From Corynebacterium rouxii (GTDB lineage Bacteria; Actinomycetota; Actinomycetes; Mycobacteriales; Mycobacteriaceae), in contig NZ_LR738855.1 in the NCBI RefSeq assembly GCF_902702935.1, positions 1,798,001 to 1,862,000 on the forward strand: a DNA stretch of 64,000 nt, in the 5' to 3' direction. The position numbers and the translations under genes were made by a program. Below, one piece after another: positions 15,792-26,594 of this stretch; position 1 is the stretch's first letter, and every line of letters begins with the position of its first letter. Under the pieces are notes generated by a model that was given only the letters and a program-made list of their open reading frames with translations, ran no database searches and had not been told where the DNA came from.

Positions 15792-16514
15792 CTAGAGGTT
15801 GCGCCCTAACGCCACGCCCATGTTCCAGCCTTCGAGGTACCACTGCGCATCAGTCACCGTCTGTGGGGTAAAGCGCGCAGAGAGCTGATCGGCATAATCC
15901 GCAGCCTCTTTTTCGGCGTTTTCTGAAGCCGCACCGTGGAAGCGAGGACGCGCTGCCAGCTGCGCCCAGCAGGTGTTCCCCAGGCCAGAAATCAGCGAAT
16001 ACTGCTCCTGGTGCAACCCCAACAAACTAGAGGTCAGTGCACTAATGGTGCCGCCGTGGGCAACAAGGAGCAGGCTGCAATCATCCCATTCGTCATAGTC
16101 GCGCATGAGCTCGTCGACAACCGCGCGAGCACGCTGCGCAACCTGGATACGGGATTCGCCGTTAGGCGGCGCCCAGGTGGCGTCGTGACGCCACAACGCA
16201 CGCGCACCGGGATAGTGTTCGTCTACCTCTTCGTGTGTTTTTGCTTGCCAATCCCCCAGATTGGTTTCGCGTAGGCGCTGGTCAGTAGAGACTTCTACGC
16301 CAAGGCGTTGCCCCACAACAGTTGCGGTGTCATGGGCGCGGGCGAGATCAGAGGAGACAATCTTGCCGATCGGCAACGTGGCAAGAAAATCCGCCACCGC
16401 TTCTGCTTGCGCCCAACCAGCATCCGACAGCACAGTATCCAAGTGTCCTTGCATACGCTTCGTGGCGTTGTATTCGGTTTGGCCGTGGCGCAGCACAATG
16501 AGGCGACGGGACAT
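15792..16514 (-). CDS. gpgP: Histidine phosphatase, likely glucosyl-3-phosphoglycerate phosphatase
   Basis: Phosphoglycerate-mutase-like phosphatase, 240 residues. The catalytic RHG motif is at the N-terminus (VLRHGQTEYN, His about residue 9), and the second His region is LLLVAHGGTISAL (about 150). By gene order (nadD-rsfS-here-degV) it corresponds to Rv2419c, the glucosyl-3-phosphoglycerate phosphatase that makes glucosylglycerate, precursor of methylglucose lipopolysaccharide. The substrate assignment rests on synteny and is not certain in corynebacteria. It lies 6 bases after rsfS in the same operon. Confidence 0.85.
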   Translation of the reverse strand: MSRRLIVLRHGQTEYNATKRMQGHLDTVLSDAGWAQAEAVADFLATLPIGKIVSSDLARAHDTATVVGQRLGVEVSTDQRLRETNLGDWQAKTHEEVDEHYPGARALWRHDATWAPPNGESRIQVAQRARAVVDELMRDYDEWDDCSLLLVAHGGTISALTSSLLGLHQEQYSLISGLGNTCWAQLAARPRFHGAASENAEKEAADYADQLSARFTPQTVTDAQWYLEGWNMGVALGRNL

Positions 16515-16520
16515 GATGGA

Positions 16521-16988
16521 TTAAAACTCCTCGTCAGCTGGTTCTTCACCAGCAAGTGGAATCTCATCGAGGGACTCGACGGTACGAACATCCACGTCCT
16601 GAGCCCATTCCTCTGGGCGCGCCATGGTGTCGATACCCTCGACCTCGATCAAAGGGCAGTCTTGATACAGGCGGTCAAGACCGTAGAAGTCACGCTCGGT
16701 GTTGCGCTGAACATGGATGACCAGCATGCCGTAGTCGAGCAAAACCCAACGGTTCTCGCGATTGCCTTCGCGACGCTTAGGCTCTTCGCCCTCAGCCGTC
16801 AGCATGTCCTCGATCTCCTCCACAATGGAACGCACCTGGCGCTCGTTGTCTGCGGAAGCCAAAACGAAGACCTCGCTAATAGCCATCACGTCAGAGACGT
16901 CGATAACCGCAATATTGGTAGCCAGCTTCTCCGCTGCGGCTTTGGCAGCGATCTCGGCCAAGCGAATGGTGTCGTGCGTAGCAGTCAC
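16521..16988 (-). CDS. rsfS: Ribosomal silencing factor RsfS
   Basis: Binds L14 and blocks subunit joining in nutrient limitation. Start GTG 16988 (VTATHDTIRLAEIAAKAAAE) is chosen because AAAGGA lies at proper distance and the longer frame to 17036 would overlap nadD. Product 155 residues. The family core is VIDVSDVMAISEVFVLASA and RWVLLDYGMLVIHVQ. The acidic tail is typical of actinobacterial members. It sits between nadD and gpgP in one operon. Confidence 0.95.
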   Translation of the reverse strand: MTATHDTIRLAEIAAKAAAEKLATNIAVIDVSDVMAISEVFVLASADNERQVRSIVEEIEDMLTAEGEEPKRREGNRENRWVLLDYGMLVIHVQRNTERDFYGLDRLYQDCPLIEVEGIDTMARPEEWAQDVDVRTVESLDEIPLAGEEPADEEF

Positions 16989-17010
16989 TAAAGATCCTTT
17001 CTTATCGTGG

Positions 17011-17697
17011 CTATTGTTCCACGTTATCGCGGTCAAAAGCTAACCGCGACGCTGCCGCACCCGCGGGGTTACGTTTCTCATCTACTCCGCTTGGGTGATA
17101 CAGCCGCCGTTTTGCGATGTATTGCACCACGCCATCGGGAACCAGGTACCACACCGGCAGTCCTTCTTTGGCGCGGCGACGACAACCCGTGGACGAAATC
17201 GCCATGGCAGGGATCTCGATTAATTCCACACGATCGTGATACTGCGCCGGCAGCATATCTTCTTCGAGTACGTATCCTGGGCGCGTAACGCCTACGAAGG
17301 TTGCGATCTCCAACGCTTTTTCCCAGTCTCGCCACGTGAGGATCTGGCCTAGAGCATCTGCACCTGTGATGAAGAACAACTCCGAATCGGGGTAGGAACA
17401 GCGCAGATCCTGCAAAGTATCGATGGTGTAAGTAGCGCCTGGGCGATCAATGTCTACTCGACTCACCGTAAACCGCGGGTTGGAAGCCGTAGCAATGACC
17501 GTCATCAAATAACGATCCTCCGCCGGAGAAACCTCACGGTCGGCTTTTTGCCACGGCTGGCCAGTGGGCACAAAGACCACCAGCTCTAGATCAAACCGTG
17601 CTGCAACCTCGCTTGCGGCAACGAGGTGCCCATGGTGAATCGGATCGAAGGTTCCACCCATGATGCCGATACGGCTGGGTTGGCGTGGCAGTGTCAT
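17011..17697 (-). CDS. nadD: Nicotinate-nucleotide adenylyltransferase
   Basis: NAD biosynthesis: ATP plus nicotinate mononucleotide to deamido-NAD. The N-terminal nucleotidyltransferase motif [11 protein letters not shown] (residues 14-24) and the C-terminal [13 protein letters not shown] (an ISSTxxR motif) are both intact. 228 residues; the last 25 (basic, [16 protein letters not shown]) extend past the usual end. Start ATG 17697, first gene of the nadD-rsfS-gpgP-degV run, 23 bases after proA. Confidence 0.96.
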   Translation of the reverse strand: MTLPRQPSRIGIMGGTFDPIHHGHLVAASEVAARFDLELVVFVPTGQPWQKADREVSPAEDRYLMTVIATASNPRFTVSRVDIDRPGATYTIDTLQDLRCSYPDSELFFITGADALGQILTWRDWEKALEIATFVGVTRPGYVLEEDMLPAQYHDRVELIEIPAMAISSTGCRRRAKEGLPVWYLVPDGVVQYIAKRRLYHPSGVDEKRNPAGAAASRLAFDRDNVEQ

Positions 17698-17720
17698 AAC
17701 CGTGAAATTCTAGCAGTGCA

Positions 17721-19013
17721 CTACGGGCGTGTTTGCCCCGTGCCCTGAACAATCCACTTCGTGGTGGTCAGCTCCGGCAATGCCATGGGTCCGCGGGCAT
17801 GCAGCTTCTGGGTAGAAATTCCGATTTCTGCCCCCATACCGAACTGCTCACCATCAGTAAACGCAGTCGATGCGTTAATCATGACCGCCGCGGCATCGAC
17901 ACGATCTGCAAAGCGCTGGGCAGTCACAATGTTGCCGGTAGCGATCGCCTCAGTGTGCTTGGTGCTATAGATGCGAATATGCTCCATCGCAGCGTCCACA
18001 CCGTCAACCAAGGCGCACGCAATATCAAGCGACAAGTATTCTTCCGCCCAATCGTGCTCCTCGGCAGGAACGATTCCCGACGCGCCCACGGCTTCTAACT
18101 GGGCAACATCGCCGTGCACAGTAACACCAGCTTTTTGCAAGGCGGTGATAATTGCCAACTGATCTGCGGGATCCAAAGCGGAATCGATCAGCACCGTTTC
18201 AGTTGCATTGCACACTGAGCAGCGTCGCGTCTTGCCGTTGAGCAGCATGGCGATCGCCTGGTCTAGATCGCTGACATCACGATCAATGTAGAAGTGGCAG
18301 TTTCCGGTGCCCGTCTCAATGGTGGGGACCGTCGCGTTGGTCACCACAGCCTCGATCAGGCCGGCACCACCACGCGGGATGACGACGTCGACAAGCCCGC
18401 GTGCGGTAATCAAATCCTGGACGCTTTCGTGTGTTTCGCAAGGCAGCAACTGGACGACCTCACGTGGCAACCCATGGTTTTCAAGCACGCGATGCATGAC
18501 CGCAACCAGTGCCGCGTTGGAGTGCTGCGCCGACTTTGAACCACGCAGCAGCGCCACGTTGCCGGACTTCAACGCTAACCCAAAGGCATCGATCGTCACG
18601 TTAGGGCGCGCCTCGTACACCATGCCCATCACCCCTAGCGGAACACGCACCTTGCGCATTTGCATACCATTCGGCATCACGCTGCCGCCTACAACCTCAC
18701 CTACTGGGTCGCTCAGCGCTGCTACCTGGCGCAAACCGCCGGCGATCCCAGCAATGCGGGCGTTGTTCAAAGCCAACCGATCAATAAGCGCCTCGCTGAG
18801 CCCACGTGCACGTCCTTGATCAATATCGCGTTGATTAGCAGCAAGAATCTCAGCGCTCGCTTCTTCCAAAGCCGAAGCAGCGGCAAGAAGTACCGCATTT
18901 TTATCAGCACTGGTCAATTGGGCAAGGATAGGCGCAACACGGTGCGCGGCACGTGCACATGCCAGCACCTGTTCGCGTTCTTGGGACCGTACATCGGCGT
19001 TATTCATAAGCAT
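17721..19013 (-). CDS. proA: Gamma-glutamyl phosphate reductase
   Basis: Second step of proline synthesis: NADPH-dependent reduction of gamma-glutamyl phosphate. An aldehyde-dehydrogenase-like fold of 430 residues, the normal length. The catalytic Cys lies in [16 protein letters not shown] (about 262), and PRGGAGLI and [13 protein letters not shown] are also family landmarks. Start ATG 19013 (MLMNNADV); ATG 19007 is an alternative. It follows proB after 17 bases, so the pair forms a proBA operon that continues into nadD. Confidence 0.96.
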   Translation of the reverse strand: MLMNNADVRSQEREQVLACARAAHRVAPILAQLTSADKNAVLLAAASALEEASAEILAANQRDIDQGRARGLSEALIDRLALNNARIAGIAGGLRQVAALSDPVGEVVGGSVMPNGMQMRKVRVPLGVMGMVYEARPNVTIDAFGLALKSGNVALLRGSKSAQHSNAALVAVMHRVLENHGLPREVVQLLPCETHESVQDLITARGLVDVVIPRGGAGLIEAVVTNATVPTIETGTGNCHFYIDRDVSDLDQAIAMLLNGKTRRCSVCNATETVLIDSALDPADQLAIITALQKAGVTVHGDVAQLEAVGASGIVPAEEHDWAEEYLSLDIACALVDGVDAAMEHIRIYSTKHTEAIATGNIVTAQRFADRVDAAAVMINASTAFTDGEQFGMGAEIGISTQKLHARGPMALPELTTTKWIVQGTGQTRP

Positions 19014-19030
19014 TTACCGTACCTAAAGAT

Positions 19031-20161
19031 CTACGCGCGTGACGCGTAATCGGAAAGATAATCAGCATGGACGACGGGACGTTGCAGCCCCTCGGGCAGC
19101 TGCGCGGTTTGTTTGCCCAGCATGGTGGTGAGCACTGCGGAATCATAGGCCACCTCACCTCGGCCAATGATTTCACCTTCTGGGCCTAGAATCTCTACGA
19201 TTTCACCCGCATGGAAATCACCAATGACCTCGGTAATTCCCACGGCCAACAGGGAGTTTCCGCCGGCGGTGACAGCGGCGACCGCACCGGCGTCGATACG
19301 CAGCGCGCCGCCGGTATCCGCCGCATACAGCGCCCAAAACTTCCACGCCGATAGGCGATCATCCTTGGGATAAAACACAGTGCCTACCTCGGCATCACCC
19401 AGCGCCTCGGCCACACAGTCAGCGGAGGTCAACAACACGGGCACGCCGCTTCGCGACGCCAACCGCGCGGCCGACACTTTCGACGCCATGCCACCGGTCC
19501 CCACCGCCCCACCGTCACCTGCGATCACACCTTTCAGGTCGTTGCCGTCTTTGACCTCAGACACAAATCGTGCCGAAGGATCCGCAGGGTTTTTGTCATA
19601 TAACCCATCTACGTCCGAGAGCAGCACCAAAGCGTCCGCGGACACAAGGTGCGACACAATCGCGGCGAGGCGGTCGTTGTCGCCAAAGTGCATCTCAGAG
19701 GTTGCAACCGTGTCATTCTCATTAATAATCGGCACTGCGTGTAACAACCGCAAGCGATCAATAGTGCGCTGCGCGTTACGCGCACGATCCCGCTGGCCTG
19801 CATCGGAGGCCGTTAACAGCACCTGGCCAATCGTGCGGTTATAACGGGCAAAACTGTTACCCCATGCATTAGCCAAATGCACCTGCCCCACTGAGGCGGC
19901 AGCTTGCTTTGTTGCCAAATCCTTCGGCCGCGAAGTCAACCCTAACGGAGCCATACCAGCAGCCACAGCACCAGAAGATACAACAATCACGTCGGAACCG
20001 CGCTGCATACGATCTTCTAGGGCCTCCACAATGCGGTCGATACGACCCGGAGAGACCTCAAAATTTTCGCCGGTCAGTGAACTAGAACCAATCTTGACCA
20101 CAATCCGCTTGGCGTTTCTAATCACGTCACGCAGATCGGCGCTACTGTGCTGGGCATTCAT
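19031..20161 (-). CDS. proB: Glutamate 5-kinase
   Basis: First step of proline synthesis, ATP-dependent phosphorylation of glutamate. Start ATG 20161 ([20 protein letters not shown]), 376 residues, the family length with a C-terminal PUA domain; the frame is open to 20290 but would cover the small membrane-protein gene. KIGSSSLTG (about 21-29) is the phosphate-binding loop, and [20 protein letters not shown] and the PUA region [17 protein letters not shown] are all present. Proline feedback is typical of the family. A short ribosome site (AAGG) is very near the start, so ATG choice is not fully settled. Confidence 0.93.
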   Translation of the reverse strand: MNAQHSSADLRDVIRNAKRIVVKIGSSSLTGENFEVSPGRIDRIVEALEDRMQRGSDVIVVSSGAVAAGMAPLGLTSRPKDLATKQAAASVGQVHLANAWGNSFARYNRTIGQVLLTASDAGQRDRARNAQRTIDRLRLLHAVPIINENDTVATSEMHFGDNDRLAAIVSHLVSADALVLLSDVDGLYDKNPADPSARFVSEVKDGNDLKGVIAGDGGAVGTGGMASKVSAARLASRSGVPVLLTSADCVAEALGDAEVGTVFYPKDDRLSAWKFWALYAADTGGALRIDAGAVAAVTAGGNSLLAVGITEVIGDFHAGEIVEILGPEGEIIGRGEVAYDSAVLTTMLGKQTAQLPEGLQRPVVHADYLSDYASRA

Positions 20162-20181
20162 ACCTTGCCATGGTAGAGGCT

Positions 20182-20433
20182 TTAAGGCCCCAGCAACAAT
20201 GTTCCTAGCCCAAAGACCAAGGGGATCCACGCCCAAAAGAGCACGAGCCCCACGATCCACATGCGACGTGTGCGTACGCGGTAGGCACACGCGGCGCCAC
20301 TACCCCACCCCAGTAATGGCGCCAGCCAAATGCAAACAGCGCGGACAGAAGTAGGCAACCAGCCTTCAGAAGCAATTCCAAGGAGGAAAATTGCCACGGC
20401 CGCACCGTACAACGCCCACGCTGCTTTAACCAT
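20182..20433 (-). CDS. Small membrane protein between obg and proB
   Basis: 83 residues with three hydrophobic stretches ([56 protein letters not shown]), a tiny inner-membrane protein. It sits 3 bases after the obg stop and 20 bases before proB, so it lies inside the obg-proB transcript. I do not recognise a family; similar short membrane ORFs occur here in other corynebacteria as far as I recall. Function unknown. Confidence 0.6.
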   Translation of the reverse strand: MVKAAWALYGAAVAIFLLGIASEGWLPTSVRAVCIWLAPLLGWGSGAACAYRVRTRRMWIVGLVLFWAWIPLVFGLGTLLLGP

Positions 20434-20436
20434 TTG

Positions 20437-21963
20437 CTAGCCCTGCCAGCGATCACGGTTAGCCGACTCACGGGTGACCTTCTGGTCATCGCCAAAGTCG
20501 TACTCGTCGATAAGGCCACGGCGTACCTGAGACGCACGCTTGCGTTCTTGTGCAGAAACACGAGTGTTGCGCTCGAGACGCATATCGGTACCACGGCCCG
20601 ACATCTGGACTTCCACGCCCGCTGCGGTGGTGGGCTCCCACTCGAAGGACACTTCGCCGATAGTCACGGTGCAGCCTGCGCGCGCACCCTTCTTCCACAG
20701 GGCATCCTCCACGCCCATGCGGGCAAGACGATCGGCCAAGTAACCCACGGCCTCGTCGTTTTCAAAGTCGGTTTGGATGATCCAGCGCTCCGGCTTCTCA
20801 CCAACAACGAGGTAGCCGTTTTCGACCTGTGGATCCTCCAGAATCTCAAAGTCCTTGTTCTTCTTGCGGGCATCCACAGCCTGCGGGCGCACCACGATAC
20901 GCTCTTCCACTTTTTGCTTCGGGCGCTTCTTGCGAGATTGCTGCACCAAATCCAGCATCGCGTATTTCAGCGGATCAAGGCCTTTGCGGGCAACCGCAGA
21001 GATGATAAACACCGGCCAGCCGAACTTCTCCTCAATGTCTTCTTTGAGGAACTCTGCGAGCTCAAGGGCTTCAGGAATATCCGCCTTGTTCAAAATGACA
21101 ATGCGAGCACGCTCGCGCAGATCACCTAGGCTGGTGTCTTCATCCAACGCCGATTGATAAGCTGCGAGTTCTTCCTCGAGCGCCTCAATATCCGAAATGG
21201 GGTCGCGGCCAGGTTCAAGGGTTGCCGCATCCACCACGTGTGCGAGCACAGCGGTGCGCTCGATGTGACGCAGGAAGTCGAGGCCGAGGCCCTTGCCTTG
21301 GGAAGCACCAGGGATAAGACCTGGCACGTCTGCGATGGTAAAGGCATCATTGCCCATGTCCACCACGCCGAGATTTGGCTGCAAAGTGGTGAATGGGTAA
21401 TCGCCGATCTTTGGTTTTGCAGCAGACATCACAGAAATCAACGAGGACTTACCTGCACTAGGGAATCCCACCAAACCGATGTCTGCCATGGACTTCAGCT
21501 CGAGGATCACGTCGTGTTGTTCGCCGGGTTCACCTTTGAGCGCAAAGCCTGGCGCCTTACGCGCAGCGGAGGCCAGTGCCGCGTTGCCCAAGCCACCAAA
21601 GCCGCCCTTGGCTGCGATGAAGGTCATGCCAGGGGATGTGAGATCAGCAAGCGTCTCACCTGATTCGCTCATGACGACGGTGCCAGCGGGGACCTCCAAT
21701 ACGAGGTCTTGGCCGCGAGCACCGTTGCGGTGGTCACCGGCACCGTTAGCACCGCGCTGGGCTTTCAGGTGTGGGCGGTAATGCAGATCGAGGAGGGTAT
21801 GTGCTTGCGGGGAGACGGTAAGGATAATATCGCCACCGTGTCCGCCATTACCACCATCTGGGCCACCGAGGGGCTTGAACTTCTCGCGGTGCACAGAAGC
21901 ACAGCCGTTGCCGCCGTCGCCTGCTTCAAGGTGTAGGACCACGCGGTCTACGAAACGTGCCAT
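20437..21963 (-). CDS. obg: Obg GTPase (CgtA)
   Basis: Ribosome-assembly and stress GTPase. 508 residues: the Gly-rich Obg fold (1-158), a GTPase domain with G1 [12 protein letters not shown] (about 167), G3 DVPG (about 215) and G4 NKAD (about 287), and a C-terminal OCT domain. The basic tail after about 430 ([19 protein letters not shown]) is an actinobacterial extension. Start ATG 21963 ([18 protein letters not shown]). Preceded by rplU-rpmA on the same strand, but a strong stem-loop separates them. Confidence 0.97.
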   Translation of the reverse strand: MARFVDRVVLHLEAGDGGNGCASVHREKFKPLGGPDGGNGGHGGDIILTVSPQAHTLLDLHYRPHLKAQRGANGAGDHRNGARGQDLVLEVPAGTVVMSESGETLADLTSPGMTFIAAKGGFGGLGNAALASAARKAPGFALKGEPGEQHDVILELKSMADIGLVGFPSAGKSSLISVMSAAKPKIGDYPFTTLQPNLGVVDMGNDAFTIADVPGLIPGASQGKGLGLDFLRHIERTAVLAHVVDAATLEPGRDPISDIEALEEELAAYQSALDEDTSLGDLRERARIVILNKADIPEALELAEFLKEDIEEKFGWPVFIISAVARKGLDPLKYAMLDLVQQSRKKRPKQKVEERIVVRPQAVDARKKNKDFEILEDPQVENGYLVVGEKPERWIIQTDFENDEAVGYLADRLARMGVEDALWKKGARAGCTVTIGEVSFEWEPTTAAGVEVQMSGRGTDMRLERNTRVSAQERKRASQVRRGLIDEYDFGDDQKVTRESANRDRWQG

Positions 21964-22058
21964 TAGTGTTTGTTGCCTTCCTTTATTACTCCCCGAGGAG
22001 CATTACTCACCCATATGTGAGTCATAGCTTAGTAAAAAATGCTGAGTAAAAACACAAA

Positions 22059-22100
22059 CACCCAGCCAGCTTCTGACAAATCAGAAATGCTGCCCGGGTG
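22059..22100 (-). terminator. Terminator after rplU-rpmA
   Basis: An imperfect stem of about 18 pairs (22059-22076 with 22081-22100, loop caaa). Read on the minus strand it is followed by tttgtgttttta. It marks the end of the ribosomal operon, so obg probably has its own promoter in the 60 bp after it. Confidence 0.75.
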
Positions 22101-22123
22101 CTGTAAAGAGAATGATGTAAGAC

Positions 22124-22390
22124 TTAGGCGTCTACAGTCTCGTTCTCAACAATGTTGACCAGACGACGGTTGCGCTTGGTGATGAACTCAACAGCGCCTG
22201 CCTTCAGTGCGAACAAAGTGTCGTCGCCACCGCGTCCGACGTTCTCACCTGGGTGAAACTTGGTGCCACGCTGACGAACGAGGATCTCGCCGGCGTTGAC
22301 CTGCTGGCCACCGAATCGCTTAACGCCAAGGCGCTTTGCCTCAGAGTCACGACCGTTGCTGGAGCTTGATGCACCCTTCTTGTGTGCCAT
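22124..22390 (-). CDS. rpmA: 50S ribosomal protein L27
   Basis: 88 residues, starting [20 protein letters not shown], complete from the conserved N-terminal AHKKG that reaches the peptidyl-transferase centre. ATG 22390 is preceded by GGAGGG at 9 bases. [18 protein letters not shown] and [12 protein letters not shown] match the family. Second gene of the rplU-rpmA operon, with a 40-bp gap. Confidence 0.98.
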   Translation of the reverse strand: MAHKKGASSSSNGRDSEAKRLGVKRFGGQQVNAGEILVRQRGTKFHPGENVGRGGDDTLFALKAGAVEFITKRNRRLVNIVENETVDA

Positions 22391-22430
22391 GTGGGTTTCC
22401 CTCCTTCAGGAAATACGAAGCCGGTGAGGC

Positions 22431-22736
22431 TTACTTGATGCCGGTGATCTTGAGAACCGTCAACTGCTGACGGTGTCCCTGACGCTTCTTGTAACCGGTC
22501 TTGTTCTTGTACTTCAGAATCTTGATCTTAGGGCCCTTAACGGCCTCTACGATCTCAGCGGTGACGCTCACCTTAGCGAGGTCAGCTGCCTTGGTGGTTA
22601 CATCTGCGCCATCGACGAGCAGAATCGGGGTGAGAGCCACGGACGAACCCGGCTCACCCTCGATCTTCTCGACCTTGACGAAGTCACCTTCGGCAACCTT
22701 GTACTGCTTGCCGCCGGTCTTGACGATCGCGTACAT
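22431..22736 (-). CDS. rplU: 50S ribosomal protein L21
   Basis: 101 residues starting [18 protein letters not shown], the standard L21 N-terminus; the C-terminus [18 protein letters not shown] is also conserved. Binds 23S rRNA. First gene of the operon with rpmA; GGGGTA lies upstream. The 170-bp gap to rne probably holds the operon promoter, which I cannot define. Confidence 0.98.
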   Translation of the reverse strand: MYAIVKTGGKQYKVAEGDFVKVEKIEGEPGSSVALTPILLVDGADVTTKAADLAKVSVTAEIVEAVKGPKIKILKYKNKTGYKKRQGHRQQLTVLKITGIK

Positions 22737-22910
22737 ACGAGGGCTACCCCTTATCTATACTCGGCTCAGTTTGTAAGCATTGTGCCTACAAGACTGAATT
22801 GGACTTACGTTTTTACATTTGCGTTTTAAGCGTCAAGCACATACGGCTATCTGGCCTAAAACAGCGACTGTCAAAGACTACCCTTTAACACACACAAAAG
22901 ACAAACTGAG

Positions 22911-25856
22911 TTAACGGCGTGTTGCGCGTCGTGAAGCACGGCGACGCCCCCGACCACCCTGAGATGGCGCGGAAACCTCACGCTTGTCTTCCACTACAGG
23001 CTCCGCTTGCACTGACTGAGCAGCCATTTTCTTACGAACAGCGCGACGGCGACCACGGGAGGATTCAACAGTTTCCGTTGGCGCTACCACCTCGGGGGCA
23101 GCCTCCACTACCGTGCGTCGCACAGCGCGACGGCGACCACGCGAGCTTATTTTCTCCACGACAGCCTCAGGTTCTGGCTGTGGTTGCGGTTGTGGTTCCG
23201 GTTGCGGTTCCGATTTTTCAAAATCTGCCTTGCGCGGCGGCACGTCGGAGACGGAATTGCCACGAGTCTTACGCTTACGGCGTGGAGAGCGCTCAAACTC
23301 TTTCAATGCTTCGGCATAGGTCTGCGGCTTTTCTTCTAGCGGCAGATAGTCAGATCCAGAAGGCTCGTCAGGATCTTCCTCATAAGCACGATCCAACGCA
23401 GCGCTAACGATGTCCATCACGTCGACATCGGCAGGTGTGGGTACTACGTCAGGCTCCGGCTGTGGATCGTCCTCAATAACCACGGCGGCGACGAGGTCTT
23501 CGATACTGACCTTCTTCTTTTCCTCATGCATGGCAGCTGCTGCCAGATGCTCGGATGGGGTGTGGTTCTTGTTCTTCTTGCGATCATTGCGAGCACGATG
23601 GGACTTTTCCATTGCCACATCGGCATCCCGCTGCTCGACGGGATCGTCGTGGATGATCACGCCGCGGCCTTCACAGTGCGGGCATTCGGTAGCAAACGTT
23701 TCCAAAAGCCCAGTACCCAAGCGCTTGCGGGTCATCTGAACGAGGCCTAACGACGTCACCTCGGATACCTGATGCCGGGTACGGTCGCGCCCTAATGCCT
23801 CGGTAAGGCGACGCAGCACCAAGTCCTGGTTTTCCGGCAAAACCATGTCGATGAAATCAACCACAATCATGCCGCCGAGATCGCGCAGACGCATCTGACG
23901 AACGATCTCTTCTGCGGCCTCAAGGTTGTTCTTGGTCACGGTCTCTTCGAGGTTTCCGCCTGCACCAGTGAACTTGCCAGTGTTCACGTCGATCACCGTC
24001 ATCGCTTCGGTGCGGTCAATCACCAAGGTGCCACCAGATGGCAGCCATACCTTTCGCGATAGAGCCTTCTTGATCTGCTCGTTAACACGGTGCACCTCGA
24101 AGGCGTCGCGTCCCTCATGCTCGCTGCGGTCAAAGCGCACCAAGCGGTCCAGCAAGTCTGGGGCAACCGACTGCACATACGCGTGAACCGTGTTCCATGC
24201 GCGGTCACCATCGATAACCAAGGAGGTGAAGTCTTCATTGAAGAGATCACGCACCACTTTGACGAGCATGTTGGGCTCTTCGTACATGGTCACCGGCTTG
24301 GCGCCCTTAGAAGCTTTTTCTTCTTCGGTGCGCTGCTGGATCTTGTCCCAGAGCTTGTGCAAGCGGTTAACGTCTGCACCGATTGCTTCTGCAGAAACGT
24401 TTTCGGCGGCAGTTCGGATGATGGCACCGCCGTCGTGAGGCACGACCTCCTTGAGGATTTCCTTCAAACGCTTACGCTCAGGAGCTGGGAGCTTGCGGGA
24501 AATCCCTGCGGTGCGTCCACCTGGCACGTAGACCAAGTAGCGTCCCGCAAAGGAAATCTGGGTGGTAAGGCGAGCACCCTTGTGTCCAATAGGATCTTTA
24601 GCAACCTGGACAAGGACCTGGTCGCCGGATTTCAGGGCTTGCTCGATACGACGGCCTCGCCCACCAAGGCCTGCGGCACGCCAGTCCACCTCGCCCGCGT
24701 AAAGCACACCGTTGCGACCTTTTCCGATGTCAATGAAGGCAGCTTCCATGCTGGGTAGGACGTTTTGCACGCGACCAAGATAGATGTTGCCGATCATCGA
24801 GGCCTGGGCCTCGCTGGTAACAAAGTGCTCAACAAGCATGCCGTCTTCGAGCACGCCCACCTGAGTCACCATGCCATGGTGGTCTACGCGATCGCGCTCA
24901 CGTACCACCATCGTGCGCGTGACAGATTCACGACGTGCTAGGAACTCGGCCTCAGAAACGATGTGGCGCTTCTTTTTCGACTCTTCACGCAGCTCCGCGC
25001 GGCGACGACGCTGTGCTTCCAAACGAGTTGAGCCTTTAATACCTACTGGCTCGGTGATTTCTTCGGCTTCGTGCTCGTCAACATCTTCTGCTTCAACAAT
25101 CTCAGCTGAATCATCTACACCCTTGCCCCGACCGGTCCCACGCCGACCACGACGACGACGCTTAGCGTGAGTGGAGTCGTCGTCAGTATCGTCTTCCCCA
25201 TCCTCGTCGTCTTCTGCTTCTTCGATCTCATCATCAACGACATCAACGACCGTGGGGGCGATAAACAGCGGAACGCTGTAGGACACGCTCGCTGGCGCAG
25301 GTGCAGATTCCGGCTCAACGTCCTCGAGCGGCTCCGCTTCTTTTTCGAGCTCGATAACCTCGTGGAAGTCCTCGATCTCCGCCGAGCGCTGACTTAGTTC
25401 GCGCTCGACCTGCTGCTTAATCTGCTCGACCTCGTTATCCACGTTTTTTTCCACGCGGTAGCGCAACTTCGCTTCTTCAGAATCCGCTACACCATGATCG
25501 TTCGCCGCTGCTTCTTCTAGGTCGCGGTTGACCTTGGCTTCGATCTGCGCGATCTCATTTTCCACGTTCTTTTCCACGCGGTAGCGCAACTTCTCATCTG
25601 ATTCCTGTTGCGCCGGAACGAAAGAGTCGAGCAGCTGATTAGCTTCTTGGTTATTCAACGTCGACTGCGCTACTTTTTTCAGTCCCATGGTTGCCAACTG
25701 CGCGATGAGCTCTTTAGATGCAACGCCTAGCTGCTTAGCCAGAATATGCACACGGATTTTTTCCCCGATAATCGAGCGATCCAATGCAGCTACTGCTTGG
25801 CCAATCGGCGAAGATACAGCTTGGTTTTTGGTTGTTTTCTTGGACTTTTCAGCCAC
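22911..25856 (-). CDS. rne: Ribonuclease E/G with IF2-N-like N-terminus
   Basis: Endoribonuclease for mRNA decay and rRNA processing. Start GTG 25856 (VAEKSKKTTKNQ), with AGGAG 9 bases upstream; the frame is open to 26000 but unsupported. About 981 residues. Order: an IF2_N-like domain (IRVHILAKQLGVASKELIAQ, about 32-75), two copies of a charged coiled segment (finding), an Asp/Glu-rich linker, the S1 domain (about 330-430), the catalytic core with FIDIGKGRNGVLY, DRTEAMTVIDVNTGKFTG, VVDFIDM, the zinc-link CPHCEGRG, and an Arg-rich tail with SSRGRRRAVR repeated. A PQPEPQPQPQPEPE stretch breaks the tail. Such long disordered flanks are typical of actinobacterial RNase E. Confidence 0.95.
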   Translation of the reverse strand: MAEKSKKTTKNQAVSSPIGQAVAALDRSIIGEKIRVHILAKQLGVASKELIAQLATMGLKKVAQSTLNNQEANQLLDSFVPAQQESDEKLRYRVEKNVENEIAQIEAKVNRDLEEAAANDHGVADSEEAKLRYRVEKNVDNEVEQIKQQVERELSQRSAEIEDFHEVIELEKEAEPLEDVEPESAPAPASVSYSVPLFIAPTVVDVVDDEIEEAEDDEDGEDDTDDDSTHAKRRRRGRRGTGRGKGVDDSAEIVEAEDVDEHEAEEITEPVGIKGSTRLEAQRRRRAELREESKKKRHIVSEAEFLARRESVTRTMVVRERDRVDHHGMVTQVGVLEDGMLVEHFVTSEAQASMIGNIYLGRVQNVLPSMEAAFIDIGKGRNGVLYAGEVDWRAAGLGGRGRRIEQALKSGDQVLVQVAKDPIGHKGARLTTQISFAGRYLVYVPGGRTAGISRKLPAPERKRLKEILKEVVPHDGGAIIRTAAENVSAEAIGADVNRLHKLWDKIQQRTEEEKASKGAKPVTMYEEPNMLVKVVRDLFNEDFTSLVIDGDRAWNTVHAYVQSVAPDLLDRLVRFDRSEHEGRDAFEVHRVNEQIKKALSRKVWLPSGGTLVIDRTEAMTVIDVNTGKFTGAGGNLEETVTKNNLEAAEEIVRQMRLRDLGGMIVVDFIDMVLPENQDLVLRRLTEALGRDRTRHQVSEVTSLGLVQMTRKRLGTGLLETFATECPHCEGRGVIIHDDPVEQRDADVAMEKSHRARNDRKKNKNHTPSEHLAAAAMHEEKKKVSIEDLVAAVVIEDDPQPEPDVVPTPADVDVMDIVSAALDRAYEEDPDEPSGSDYLPLEEKPQTYAEALKEFERSPRRKRKTRGNSVSDVPPRKADFEKSEPQPEPQPQPQPEPEAVVEKISSRGRRRAVRRTVVEAAPEVVAPTETVESSRGRRRAVRKKMAAQSVQAEPVVEDKREVSAPSQGGRGRRRASRRATRR

Positions 25857-26087
25857 AGAACTTTTCTCCTGATACTTCTCACCCACAGCAATTGACGATC
25901 CGGGCGCTGATGCTCTCTTCAGAGGCACCGCCGCCGCACAGACAGTTCGAACAGCTCGTGGTTTTTGATGTTTAGTTGTAAAAATCTTGGCGTTTATCAC
26001 AGCGAGCTCGTCTCGCTGATGTCATACCAATTATCCATTGTGGCACATCGGTGACGAAAAGTTCAGGCATGCTTGCTCACATAGCAA

Positions 26088-26123
26088 AGAGGGAGCATGC
26101 ACGGGGGTGTGCATGCTCCCTCT
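26088..26123 (-). terminator. Strong stem-loop after ndk
   Basis: Arms agagggagcatgcac (26088-26102) and gtgcatgctccctct (26109-26123) pair perfectly around a 6-nt loop. The T-run on the minus strand is short (ctttgc). It lies 13 bases after the ndk stop and separates ndk from rne. Confidence 0.8.
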
Positions 26124-26135
26124 GAGTAAGTGTTT

Positions 26136-26546
26136 TTAGAGGTTAGGGAACCAGATGGAGATCTCGCGCTCGGCGGACTCTGGGGAGTCGGAACCGTGAA
26201 CCACGTTGGTGGACACTTCAAGAGCGAAGTCACCGCGGATGGTACCTGGGGTTGCTTTGGCAACTGGGTCGGTGCCACCAGCAAGTTGGCGCCATGCCTC
26301 GATAGCGCGTGTGCCCTCAACAACGCCAGCGATCAGTGGTGCAGAGGTGATGAAGTTCACCAGCTCACCGAAGAATGGCTTGTCAGCGTGCTCTGCATAG
26401 TGCTTCTCAGCAGTCTCGCGATCTGCAACGCGCAGGTCAAGAGCGGAGAATTTCAGGCCTTTGCGCTCGATGCGGGCGATAATTTCACCGATGAGGCCGC
26501 GCTCAACGCCGTCTGGCTTGATCAGAATCAGGGTACGTTCAGTCAT
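26136..26546 (-). CDS. ndk: Nucleoside diphosphate kinase
   Basis: Balances NTP pools by phosphate transfer through a phospho-histidine. Start ATG 26546 ([18 protein letters not shown]), 136 residues. KPDGVERG, the hinge [15 protein letters not shown] and the active-site His in [16 protein letters not shown] are all intact. The frame is open to 26570 but the shorter start is standard. The divergent neighbour is a GNAT gene. Confidence 0.97.
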   Translation of the reverse strand: MTERTLILIKPDGVERGLIGEIIARIERKGLKFSALDLRVADRETAEKHYAEHADKPFFGELVNFITSAPLIAGVVEGTRAIEAWRQLAGGTDPVAKATPGTIRGDFALEVSTNVVHGSDSPESAEREISIWFPNL

Positions 26547-26594
26547 GGTTGGATAGTGTAGCCAACGCAACGGTGGCGTTCACAATTACACTTG

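Noticed and set aside
24090..24758. Plus-strand frame of 222 codons opposite rne
   Set aside because: Shadow of RNase E catalytic core codons.
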